This document shows, in pieces, positions 1-7,477 of a stretch of 62,712 nt of DNA. The notes beneath the pieces are model-generated. The model saw nothing but the letters and a program-made list of their open reading frames with translations. It did not search any database and was not told the origin of the DNA. A program made the position numbers and the translations under genes. The first letter of the stretch is position 1. Each line of letters begins with the position of its first letter. The DNA is from Tepidisphaeraceae bacterium (GTDB taxonomy: Bacteria > Planctomycetota > Phycisphaerae > Tepidisphaerales > Tepidisphaeraceae): contig DASYHQ010000020.1 of NCBI GenBank assembly GCA_035998445.1, positions 1 to 62,712 on the forward strand, in the 5' to 3' direction.

Positions 1-426
1 GGCGAAGGAGAGCAGGACGTTGAGCGTCAGCCGGCCCATGCTGTGGGTCGTGTTGAAGTGCTGCGTCACGCTGACGAAGGCGACCTTGTGCCGGTCGAAC
101 ACCTCCATGAGCTTGGCGAAGTCGAGGAGGGATCGGCTGAGGTGGTCGACCTTGTAGACGATTACGCAGTCGACCTTGCCCGCCTCGATGTCCTTCATCA
201 GCCGCTGCACCGCGGGACGTTCCAAGTTCCCGCCGGTAAAGCCGCCGTCGTCGTAGCGGTCGGGCAGGCAGGTCCAGCCCTCGGCCCGCTGGGATGCGAT
301 GTAGGCTTCGGCACTTTCACGTTGGGCGTCGAGGGTGTTGAACGCCTGCTGCAGCCCTTCTTCCGTGCTCTTGCGCGTGTAGATGGCGCAGCGGATCGTC
401 TTCTGCGGTTCGATGGTCCTTTTCAT
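1..426 (-). CDS. Serine recombinase (resolvase family), 3' part outside window
   Basis: The first 142 residues of a site-specific serine recombinase, running off the left edge. The N-terminus carries the resolvase catalytic signature YTRKS at residues 16-20, where Ser20 is the expected nucleophile. Further along are YDDGGFTGGNLERP and the VDHLSRS motif typical of the catalytic domain of large serine recombinases. These enzymes cut and rejoin DNA at att or res sites through a 5'-phosphoserine link. The ATG (426-424) overlaps the TGA of the DUF2924 gene, so the two are translationally coupled. It is presumably the integrase of another, mostly off-window element. The family call is firm; the att site is unknown. 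Confidence 0.93.
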   Translation of the reverse strand, partial: MKRTIEPQKTIRCAIYTRKSTEEGLQQAFNTLDAQRESAEAYIASQRAEGWTCLPDRYDDGGFTGGNLERPAVQRLMKDIEAGKVDCVIVYKVDHLSRSLLDFAKLMEVFDRHKVAFVSVTQHFNTTHSMGRLTLNVLLSFA

Positions 427-902
427 TTGCTGTCTCCCTGTAAGAGGTTGAAGAACCCGTAGCCGTTCCAGTGGGAGCCGGTCACGGCCTTGGCGACGGC
501 GCTGAGGCTGCGGTAGACGGTGCCGTCCCACTCAAAACCCTTGGGCAGGACCGTCACTTGGATCAGCCGCCCTTGGTACTGGCGGGTGAGGACGGCGCCG
601 GGCATGGGCAACCGGCGGTTCATCGGCGGGGCCGGGAGCGTCACCGTTTGCGGTACAGCGGGCGTGCGGGGCACGGTGGTGCGGAGGTCGGCGTCGCGGG
701 CGATCTCCGCCGCCCGTGCCTTCGCTCGCTCCGATAGCCCGCCTTCGGCCAGCGACTGGACCCGCCAGCTGATGCGCTTGACCAAGAAGTCCTTGTTCCC
801 TGACCGCGACGGCTCGCCGAAGACGTCGGCGTACTTCTGCCGCAGCTGCGCAGGGCTCATCTGCGCGAGCTTGGCCAGTTCGGCCTTCACGTTCGTACTC
901 AT
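423..902 (-). CDS. DUF2924 domain protein, partner of the serine recombinase
   Basis: A 159-residue protein. The start is the ATG at 902 (MSTNVKAEL), preceded by AAGGAGAT. The N-terminus has short helices (LAQMSPAQLRQKYADVFGEP) and a nucleic-acid-binding-like segment (NKDFLVKRISWRVQSLAEGGL). The C-terminus reads GFEWDGTVYRSLSAVAKAVTGSHWNGYGFF, which matches the DUF2924 signature in which a short beta-strand pair and the S(A)VAKAITG motif are conserved. DUF2924 genes commonly lie directly upstream of large serine recombinases in phages and integrative elements, as here with an ATGA overlap. The biochemical role is unknown; a recombination directionality or DNA-binding accessory is an inference from context. 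Confidence 0.85.
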   Translation of the reverse strand: MSTNVKAELAKLAQMSPAQLRQKYADVFGEPSRSGNKDFLVKRISWRVQSLAEGGLSERAKARAAEIARDADLRTTVPRTPAVPQTVTLPAPPMNRRLPMPGAVLTRQYQGRLIQVTVLPKGFEWDGTVYRSLSAVAKAVTGSHWNGYGFFNLLQGDSK

Positions 903-927
903 GTCTATCTCCTTTGTCCTGAGCGTG

Positions 928-1146
928 TTAACCACGGTGTCCCATGTGCTGCATCCGGGCCGACACATCAAGTCGATCCGAGGCCGATTCCGAGTGGGAA
1001 ACAGGACCAAGATTGGAGTGGCTGTCCGGGCCCAAGGCACCACGGCGGTGCAGGCACAGGACGCCTTTGGCGAGGATCGCGGCGACCTCGCGGAGGCGGT
1101 CTTCCACGGTCATGGCGGACGGATCGGTCGGGTCGAGGTACGACAT
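928..1146 (-). CDS. Small conserved protein upstream of DUF2924
   Basis: A 72-residue protein (MSYLDPTDPSAMTVEDRLREVAAILAKG...). The start at 1146 is chosen over the longer in-frame start at 1212 because the helical core MTVEDRLREVAAILAKGVL begins shortly after it. From memory of the family, short proteins with a TVE(D/E)RLREVAAILA(K/R)G core precede DUF2924-recombinase pairs. The C-terminal half is low in structure and ends in RMQHMGHRG. It lies 25 nt upstream of the DUF2924 gene and is presumably the first gene of the operon. No function is known. Confidence 0.7.
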   Translation of the reverse strand: MSYLDPTDPSAMTVEDRLREVAAILAKGVLCLHRRGALGPDSHSNLGPVSHSESASDRLDVSARMQHMGHRG

Positions 1147-1431
1147 CGGGACTCCGGGTGGAGGCGATGCCCGCAACGACCTTCTCTTGGAGACGGGTGT
1201 GCTGCCTGGCAACGGGTTGTCCGGGGACCAACGTGAGATCCCCTACCGGTTAACTACCGGGTTGGGGGGCGAGAGGGGTGGAAAATTGGCAATCATCGCT
1301 GCTGCGAACTCGCGACGCGGTATTCTCTAGATAAGTGGCCAGCGGATCTTAAGCTATGCCAGCGGGTTGAACGGGGGCACCGGTGGTTCCCAATCCCGGC
1401 TCAATCGAATCTGTGTGTGGAGGGACATCAA

Positions 1432-2943
1432 ATGGCGATGGGTCTAGGCGGTGCGCAACGCCCAGCGTTCTTGTCAGTCGGCTTGCTTGTAATGCCCCTT
1501 CTGGCCACAGCGCAGACCGCGTTCGGGCAGGTGTCACAACACATCGTCGCTGCCACGGGCGATGCCGCACCTGGCGGCGGACGATACGGAGACCTGTCAG
1601 GCTTCCGCTACGCAATCAATGATAGCGGTCAAGTCGCGTTCTGGGCCACGTTGGTCGACACGGACGCCCAGTCTGCCATCCTTCGGTCCGACGAAGCCAG
1701 CACGTTCGAGATCGCGCGAAACGTGCAGCAAGCGCCCGGCGGCCCTGGCACGTTTTCGGAGTTCGCCGGTCCCCTCTACCTCAACAACGCTGGGCAAGCC
1801 GCCTTCGCCACGTCTCCCGGGCGCAACGTGTATCGTGGGGACGGAGCGACACCCGTCGTCCGCGTGGCGTCCTCACTGATCTACGATCGCTACGGCTTCA
1901 ATGCACTGGGCCAGGCCGCCACGTACACCGGCGAGACGATCAAGCGCGGCAACGGTCAGTCGGCCACGACGATCGTCAACGTGGGCCAGCAGACGCCGGG
2001 CGGGGCCGGTACTTTCTACGGGGTCTTCGGCGCGTGGATGAACGACGCGGGACGCGTCAGTTTCTTCGCCACCATTACCGATGCCCCAGGTGGCAACGAG
2101 GAGAACGAGGGGCTATACCATGGCGACGGCACCACGCTCGTCGAGGTCACCCGTGAGGGACGCGCCACGCCCAGCGGCGTCGGCGTGTACGCTTCGCTAT
2201 TGCACGGGCAGATCAACAACGCTGGACGGACCGCCTTCGGCGCTTTGCTGCGCGGGACGAACACGGCGAGCGATTGGGGCCTGTTCGCGGTGGACGCCGA
2301 CGGCACGGCGCACGAGTTGGCACGCACGGGACAGGCCGCGCCGGGCGGCGGGTCGCTCGTCTACGCGTCGGCGCACTTGAACTCGTACTCGCACAACAAC
2401 GCGGGACAGATGGCGTTCACGGCGGCGATCTCATCGTCGGTTGGCGGCAATCCTCAGCAGCACGGCCTGTTCGTGTCGGATAACGGGGCTCTGACGGAAG
2501 TGGTACGCTCCGGCTCGCTGACGCCCGATCCGACGCGGCGCTTCACCGGCATCGGCGCCGGCTCCATGGCCTTCAACGACGTCGGCGACATTGCGTTCCT
2601 CGCGTCGATCGCTCGGTCGGACGCGACCGTGTGGAACGTGCCGCCGGACACGCGCAGCGCCCTCTACCTTTACACGGAGGGCGCGCTGGTCGAGGTCGCC
2701 CGCACCGGCGATCCGCTGTTGGGCAGCACGATCAACTTCCTGACCGTGGCGCCAACGGTCGGCTCGATCGGCGACGAATCGAGCGGATTAAACGACCAGG
2801 GGCAACTGGCCTATTATGCGCGATTGGCCGACGGGCGAAGCGTGCTGCTCATGGCAACGGCCGTTCCCGAACCGACGGGCATCGCGGTGGTGGGCATTTC
2901 GGCTGCCGCCACCCTGCTGGTGCGACGTCGACGGAAGTCGTGA
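1432..2943 (+). CDS. Secreted PEP-CTERM protein with repeated beta modules
   Basis: 503 residues. The ATG at 1432 is preceded by TGGAGGGAC. A Sec signal peptide (LSVGLLVMPLLATAQTAFG) is followed by six or seven diverged modules of about 55-65 residues, each built around a phrase such as APGG.G.F / LNNAGQAAF / VNDAGRVSFFATI. This repeat type occurs in planctomycete choice-of-anchor proteins. The C-terminus is a PEP-CTERM sorting signal: VPEPTG, a hydrophobic helix (IAVVGISAAATLLV), then RRRRKS. In this system an exosortase processes the tail at the cytoplasmic membrane and the protein is exported to the envelope or matrix. No catalytic residues are visible. Confidence 0.88.
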   Translation: MAMGLGGAQRPAFLSVGLLVMPLLATAQTAFGQVSQHIVAATGDAAPGGGRYGDLSGFRYAINDSGQVAFWATLVDTDAQSAILRSDEASTFEIARNVQQAPGGPGTFSEFAGPLYLNNAGQAAFATSPGRNVYRGDGATPVVRVASSLIYDRYGFNALGQAATYTGETIKRGNGQSATTIVNVGQQTPGGAGTFYGVFGAWMNDAGRVSFFATITDAPGGNEENEGLYHGDGTTLVEVTREGRATPSGVGVYASLLHGQINNAGRTAFGALLRGTNTASDWGLFAVDADGTAHELARTGQAAPGGGSLVYASAHLNSYSHNNAGQMAFTAAISSSVGGNPQQHGLFVSDNGALTEVVRSGSLTPDPTRRFTGIGAGSMAFNDVGDIAFLASIARSDATVWNVPPDTRSALYLYTEGALVEVARTGDPLLGSTINFLTVAPTVGSIGDESSGLNDQGQLAYYARLADGRSVLLMATAVPEPTGIAVVGISAAATLLVRRRRKS

Positions 2944-3050
2944 GCGCGCAGCCGTTGCGTCCCTCTGCCCCTCCCGGCCGAGGCGGCACAATGGCGGGCG
3001 TGGCCGGCGCGGTGGACGTGATTCACCAGATGGCCTGACAGGAGTGAGCG

Positions 3051-3452
3051 TTGGAGGATGCTGATATAGCGTCGACGACAGGAACCGGTCACGCGCCACC
3101 ACTTGCATACGCGACCGCAACGCGCCCCCGTACGCCGGCCCGCACCTGGGGCAGGGTCTTTCTGGCCTCCGGAGCCTATGTGCTGGCGTGCATCCCCGTT
3201 GTCCTCGTTTTCGAACGGCTCCATTGGGAAGACGCCATTTTGCACATCACGTCGTTCCTCGCGTGCTGCGCGTGTGCCGTAAGTGCCCTGATGTACGTCC
3301 AAGCCGGTCGCACGCCCGGCGCCGGTTACCAAACGAATAGCGTGGTGTACAAGCTCGCCTGTTTGGTGATCCTGCTGACGGCAGCCGCCGTATTAACGCT
3401 AGGCGTTTTCTTCGTGCTGGCTGCCCGGATGATGCGGGACTTCGATAGCTGA
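3051..3452 (+). CDS. Small integral membrane protein, unknown function
   Basis: 133 residues from a TTG start at 3051, with AGGAG 6-10 nt upstream. A soluble N-terminal stretch of about 33 residues is followed by three predicted membrane helices: VFLASGAYVLACIPVVLVF, ILHITSFLACCACAVSALMY and KLACLVILLTAAAVLTLGVFFVL. The C-terminus is short (AARMMRDFDS). No family is recognised. It is separated from the PEP-CTERM gene by about 107 bp and from the next gene by 114 bp, so it is probably monocistronic. Confidence 0.72.
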   Translation: MEDADIASTTGTGHAPPLAYATATRPRTPARTWGRVFLASGAYVLACIPVVLVFERLHWEDAILHITSFLACCACAVSALMYVQAGRTPGAGYQTNSVVYKLACLVILLTAAAVLTLGVFFVLAARMMRDFDS

Positions 3453-3566
3453 AACACCCCAGGCCATGGACCGCCCCCGCATCGCGCGTTCTGGTAAACT
3501 GACAGCCGGCGGGTGCGATGCCGGCCAGCCCGTGAAGGACGAATCGCTAACTGTTCTGGAGACGCC

Positions 3567-4019
3567 ATGTCGGTCAAGCGTATGGACAACGTCGGCATCG
3601 TGGTCGAGGACCTCAACCTCGTCATCGAGTTCTTCACCGAGCTTGGCCTCGAACTTGAGTGGCGCGGGCCCATCGAAGGTAACTGGGCAGGCGGCGTCAC
3701 CGGACTGCGCGACATGCGGGTCGAGATTGCCATGCTGCGAACGCCGGACGGTCACAGCCGGCTCGAGTTGTCCCGGTTCCTCGCGCCGCCCGTGGTCGCC
3801 GATCACCGCAGCGCCCCGGTGAACGCGCTCGGTTACCTGCGCGTGATGTTCACGGTGGAGGACATCGACGATACGCTCGCCCGGCTCGGCAACCGCGGCG
3901 CCGTGCTGGTGGGCGAAGTCGTTCAGTACCAGGACGCGTATCGGCTCTGTTACATCCGGGGCCCCGAGCGGATTCTCATCGGGCTCGCCCAAGAGATCGG
4001 GCAGCGGACCTCCAGATGA
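3567..4019 (+). CDS. VOC (glyoxalase/bleomycin-resistance) superfamily protein
   Basis: 150 residues from the ATG at 3567. It has a typical vicinal-oxygen-chelate layout with two beta-alpha-beta-beta-beta modules. The first is MDNVGIVVEDLNLVIEFFTELGL followed by VEIAMLRTPDGHSRLEL. The second is NALGYLRVMFTVEDIDDTLARLGNRGA followed by YIRGPERILIGLAQE. Members bind a divalent metal and act as dioxygenases, lyases or resistance proteins. Near the usual metal positions are E43-type, H-S-R-L-E-L (the HSRLEL strand) and P-E-R, so metal binding is possible. The substrate cannot be inferred. Its stop overlaps the next start by 4 nt. Confidence 0.88.
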   Translation: MSVKRMDNVGIVVEDLNLVIEFFTELGLELEWRGPIEGNWAGGVTGLRDMRVEIAMLRTPDGHSRLELSRFLAPPVVADHRSAPVNALGYLRVMFTVEDIDDTLARLGNRGAVLVGEVVQYQDAYRLCYIRGPERILIGLAQEIGQRTSR

Positions 4020-4653
4020 GCACCGTGCGGCGGGGGCACATTGTGAGACGACACTTGTTCACCCTCTGCTCGGCCCGCTCGCTGCTGCTGTGCGTTGCGG
4101 TGTGCGCCCTGTGGGTGCGGAGCTACTGGGTTGATGAGAGCGTGACGATCAGGTGGGACAAGCGCGTGACGCTGGAGCAGTCGCTCCGCTACGCTCACGT
4201 AAACTACGGTGCCTACTCCGGTCGGGGGTACCTAATGTTTAACCGTACGTACAACCATCGCCCGACCGCTGACGCCCGGCCTCAGCCGTTCCGGGTCAGA
4301 TGGAAGCGTCGCCGTGATGAGCCGATACGCACGATCGGGCTGTACGGGTTTGCCACCGAAGTTCAGGATTGGGGACCGTTCTGCTGGGCGGTGCACGCTT
4401 CGTCGACCAGCGGGCAGTGGGCGGCGGCGCGGGCAGGCGACCCCCACTACCGCGTCGACCGGGCCTTCGACGTGCCCTACTGGCTGATCGCGTCCCCTGC
4501 CACCCTGCTGCCGCCTGCGTGGTTGTGGTCAGCGTTTCGCCGGTCCCGAGACCGCCGCGCGATGGCCACTGCCCCACCTGCGGCTACAACCTCCGCGCCA
4601 CCCCCGCCCGCTGCCCCGAGTGCGGCACGGGGCGGGGCGAGGCGGTAGAGTAG
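4016..4653 (+). pseudogene. Membrane protein with C-terminal double-CxxC tail, apparently frameshifted
   Basis: The reading frame opened by the ATG at 4016 encodes an N-terminal membrane helix (ARSLLLCVAVCALWVRSYWV), a soluble domain and a second hydrophobic stretch (PYWLIASPATLLPPAWLWSAF). It then degenerates into Ala/Pro-rich sequence and stops at 4648. In the -1 frame the last 30 residues read RDGHCPTCGYNLRATPARCP and then ECGTGRG, the zinc-ribbon tail typical of planctomycete proteins with this same N-terminal architecture. The two halves join between about 4540 and 4562 (around gaccgccgcgcgatgg) if one base is missing. Either the gene is recently broken, or this is an assembly or sequencing deletion. 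The start overlaps the VOC gene stop by 4 nt. Confidence 0.7.
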
Positions 4654-4720
4654 ACGTTGTCGATCGACGCTACTTTCTGATACTCAGCTGCTGGCAGGCG
4701 ATTGGCCGTGAGGTGATTCG

Positions 4721-5482
4721 ATGAATGACCAATTCCTACCCACCTTCGTCCCCGCGACTGCCGAGCAGATCCTCGAGATCGTTCGCGACGAGCACCGGAT
4801 GCAGTCCTGGCTGGACCCGGAAGCGGATCCGGACGCGGTCCTCGGCCGCCAATCCAGCAGCGCCCAGTGGCGCGACGCCTGTGACCTGCTTCCGTGGCGA
4901 CCGCTGGCAGCGGCCTTGAACGCCGCGTGGCAACTCGACATCCCACTATCACAGTGGCGTGCGGTCCTCGATCCGTCGGAGGCTCGGACGCTCGGCGGCG
5001 TGTGCGACCTGCTCGCCACGCACGGCGCGCGGTTGCCGCGGGTCCGCCCAGCGACGTTACTGGGCACCCGCTGCGTCCCGGCGGGCGTGTTCCTGACGGT
5101 CCGCTCGTACTTGGCGCAGGCCGGTGCCGACGTGGGGGACGTCGCGCCGTCGACGCCGCTGGCCGGATACGCGCGTCGACATGCGGCGGTCTTCCTCGGG
5201 CCGGTCGCACGGCTGGTGCCGGGGGCACTGCCACGCGTCCGCATGCGCCAGCCGATCCACGACACGGCGTTGGCGGCGCTGCTGCTGTCGATGCTGGGGA
5301 TCGCCGTCGGGTACGTCGGCGACTGGGACATGCTGACGATCCTCTCGACGCTGGCGGCGGCGGCCTCCTACACGGGATCGTGGGTCGCGGCGCTATGGGT
5401 GAAGCCGGCGCGCGTGGAGTTCGAGGGGCTGCGGACGTTCGGCGACTTATCGCTCGCGCTCGCCGCACGCGTGAGGGTTTGA
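4721..5482 (+). CDS. Hypothetical protein with C-terminal membrane segment
   Basis: 253 residues. The ATG at 4721 is preceded by GAGGTGATTCG. About 180 soluble residues (DACDLLPWRPLAAALNAAWQ, TLGGVCDLLATHG) are followed by hydrophobic helices around residues 183-200 and 208-228 (TALAALLLSMLGIAVGYVG and MLTILSTLAAAASYTGSWVAAL). It then ends in a short basic tail. No domain is recognised. It is the last gene before the accessory region, and the following 340 bp to the tRNA fragment contain no gene. Confidence 0.7.
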   Translation: MNDQFLPTFVPATAEQILEIVRDEHRMQSWLDPEADPDAVLGRQSSSAQWRDACDLLPWRPLAAALNAAWQLDIPLSQWRAVLDPSEARTLGGVCDLLATHGARLPRVRPATLLGTRCVPAGVFLTVRSYLAQAGADVGDVAPSTPLAGYARRHAAVFLGPVARLVPGALPRVRMRQPIHDTALAALLLSMLGIAVGYVGDWDMLTILSTLAAAASYTGSWVAALWVKPARVEFEGLRTFGDLSLALAARVRV

Positions 5483-5749
5483 CGAGCGAGCACCACTGCT
5501 CGGCCTGAGCGCGAGCGACCGACGTCTGCGTCACAAGAACGCCGCATCCCCCCTTTCCGCACCCCTTCCCATACGGCCCCCCGATCCGGACACGGTTGTT
5601 AACTGGAGCGAGGAGATAGAGCGGAGAGACCGAGAGTTCTCAGGTGCGGTAGGCCGGGAGGGTCGAACGTGGCCTAAGAGCGGCGCCCTCTCACTCCCTC
5701 TCTTCATCCCGGCCGGAGCGAAAACAGCCAAATTCTAGCCCGAAAACGA

Positions 5750-5782
5750 GCGAACCCCGCTAACTCAGTTAACAGGGTTCGC
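5750..5782. terminator. Hairpin with 8-bp perfect stem
   Basis: GCGAACCC at 5750-5757 pairs with GGGTTCGC at 5775-5782 around a 17-nt loop that itself contains GTTAAC. There is no long T-run on the plus strand. It sits between the last chromosomal gene and the tRNA fragment, so a terminator or att-associated structure is possible. Confidence 0.4.
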
Positions 5783-5824
5783 CGTGAACTATTATAACAC
5801 ATTACAGGAAAAGAAGTTATGAAG

Positions 5825-5866
5825 CTCGGCAGGTAGGACTCGAACCTACAACGAGCCAGCTAACAC
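5825..5866 (-). other. 3' fragment of tRNA-Asn(GTT), probable attachment scar
   Basis: Read on the minus strand, a T-arm with a perfect 5-bp stem and TTCGAGT loop (GTAGG / CCTAC, 5849-5833) is followed by a 7-nt acceptor 3' strand CTGCCGA and G. Upstream of it are a 5-nt variable loop and an anticodon loop GTGTTAG, which reads anticodon GTT with U33 and A37. The 5' side breaks off here: the opposite anticodon stem is imperfect, and no D-arm or matching TCGGCAG acceptor strand follows. This is the expected product when a tyrosine recombinase integrates into the 3' half of a tRNA gene. The flank on the left would be original chromosome and the element would extend to the right. The intact tRNA is not in the window. 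Confidence 0.62.
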
Positions 5867-6218
5867 CGGGCACGGGCAGATTCGGGTTTCGTAACCGCCG
5901 GATGCGAGATCACAGGGACAGAGGACAGTCGTGATCCAAGTTCAGTAAAAAAAGCTCATCGAAGCCAAGATGATGCGCGATCCCTTGTCGAAGGGAACCT
6001 CCCTTAGAAGTGAAAGACCACAGAGGGCAACGTGTATGCGCCGTGATGCCCTAAGCAGGCGAACGGCTCTCCCCTTCACTGCTGCCCGCATCACTCATGG
6101 AACTTCCGTCTGCCGGTGCCCGTTCGCCGGCCGTTTCACTCGCTGACTTGCGAGGGATCACCAGTCGTCACTGCAGCACGCGAGTGTTAACATACGAACG
6201 CAACCTGACCGGCGTTCC

Positions 6219-6234
6219 TGTGCGAAATTGCACA
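6219..6234. repeat. TGTGCA-N4-TGCACA palindrome, copy 1 (one mismatch)
   Basis: TGTGCG AAAT TGCACA. The left half-site differs at one base from the consensus shared by the other copies. It is the outermost member of the set at the left end of element A. Confidence 0.65.
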
Positions 6235-6594
6235 GCTGACGCGTATAGTCCCTCAATGGACCGAAGTCAGGAAATCAACGTGCAGTCACAATGACTCGCC
6301 AACTCGTGTGTATCACTGGTCTTATGACAGTTAGCCCTCTCGACGCCATTTTGGCGAAGAGATCGCCCTGCCAATGTGGCAATTGTCGACCATTACGAGA
6401 CTTACGGCGACGCATACCAAGTCGCGGCGTAAAGGGCACGGGTCGCGCGTGATGTCGACGGATCGGTTACCTCGCTGCTGCTCGTTTCTGAGCACCCGAT
6501 TGCATGCGTGCGGGCCGCGGATTGGCCTAAACGGGCTCGCTTCGTCCGGACCCGGACATCCCGCGTGGGCACGGCCGGACCCCTTGCTTTACCC

Positions 6595-6638
6595 TGTGCA
6601 TAAATGCACACCCCCACCTGTGCAAGTTTGCACAGGTG
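6595..6638. repeat. Two adjacent TGTGCA-N4-TGCACA palindromes
   Basis: Perfect copies at 6595-6610 (spacer TAAA) and 6619-6634 (spacer AGTT), with starts 24 bp apart. The second extends to 10-bp perfect arms, CACCTGTGCA and TGCACAGGTG (6615-6638). A dimeric DNA-binding protein site or origin iteron is the natural reading. Confidence 0.75.
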
Positions 6639-7280
6639 AGATCCGAACGCCGCTTGGTGCCTTGTTACACGCGGTTGAAGCCGCGCGGGTAGCCGTGGCC
6701 ATAGAAGCGCTTCGGGCTCACGGCGGAAGGGCTTCGACCGTTGGCTTGCGCTCGTTGACCACACCGGCCGCTCGCATCTTCGCGCGGGCGCCAACGCCGA
6801 TCATTCACAACTCACCTAGATGCGCGCCAGGCAGAGGTCCGATTGTCGCCTACGGGGTTGAGTTCCGGTGATGGCCAGGGTCATCGCGCCGGCGCGCACT
6901 CGCCGGTTCGGGGGTCGTTGCTCCCGATCAAAGCAACGGCATTTAGGTAAGCAGATGGGCGATCACCCGAGACGGATGCAGAGGGGCGCAGGTACGTCCT
7001 CGGGCTAATCAAATAAGGGTTCGGCACGAGCGGAACGCAGTGGAACGGATCCAGTACGGCCGTTAAGATGGCGGTCGCGAGGCCGCCGGCGTGCGTGGCC
7101 GGATCGCCGAGGCATCATCGCGTCCCTCCGCGACCACGGTCTCCGCGCGAAGGTGGTCCGCCTCCTGATCCCGCGGGTCGGGCGACGTTCTGGGGCGTGG
7201 AGCGCGTGTACGCTACGCGCGGGATGGCCTGCTCGGATTTGAGCACCCCTGCCCGCTCAATTCTGAGCACCGTATGCAGC

Positions 7281-7310
7281 TGTGCACGCACGCTTGTGCA
7301 TTCTTGCACA
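7281..7310. repeat. TGTGCA-N4-TGCACA palindrome plus an extra half-site
   Basis: A perfect copy at 7295-7310 (spacer TTCT), with an additional TGTGCA half-site at 7281-7286. It lies 168 bp from the 3' end of the primase-like gene. Confidence 0.7.
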
Positions 7311-7477
7311 CACCGTCACCCAGCCGTCGCCGTGCAAGCCGTTTGTTCTCACCTCAGTCGGCGGCGTCAGTCGAGCTGGATTCGTCGCCCGGCGACCTCG
7401 GTGTGCGTACAGTCTCCTTCTTTCTCGACCCAACCCCGTGGCTGGCGCGTAAGACGGTTGGACGTGAGATCGCACGT

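Larger units (their letters stand above)
5868..7477. other. Gene-free left end of element A
   Basis: About 1.6 kb without a convincing gene. Open frames here are short, rich in Arg, Pro and Ala, and lack ribosome-binding sites. The recurring content is four palindromes of the TGTGCA-N4-TGCACA type (6219, 6595, 6615-6638, 7295), listed separately. The position beside the 3' end of the primase gene matches the gene-free stretch at the left of element B and makes it a candidate replication origin or att-arm region. Confidence 0.55.

Noticed and set aside
5825-6290. tmRNA (ssrA) reading of the minus-strand T-arm at 5.83 kb
   Set aside because: No tRNA-like 5' half, no tag-peptide frame and no matching acceptor strand within 450 bp; a tRNA-Asn fragment explains the sequence better.
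6374-6871. A 165-codon rightward open frame in the left end of A
   Set aside because: It runs through two palindromes, lacks a ribosome site and has no counterpart in B.
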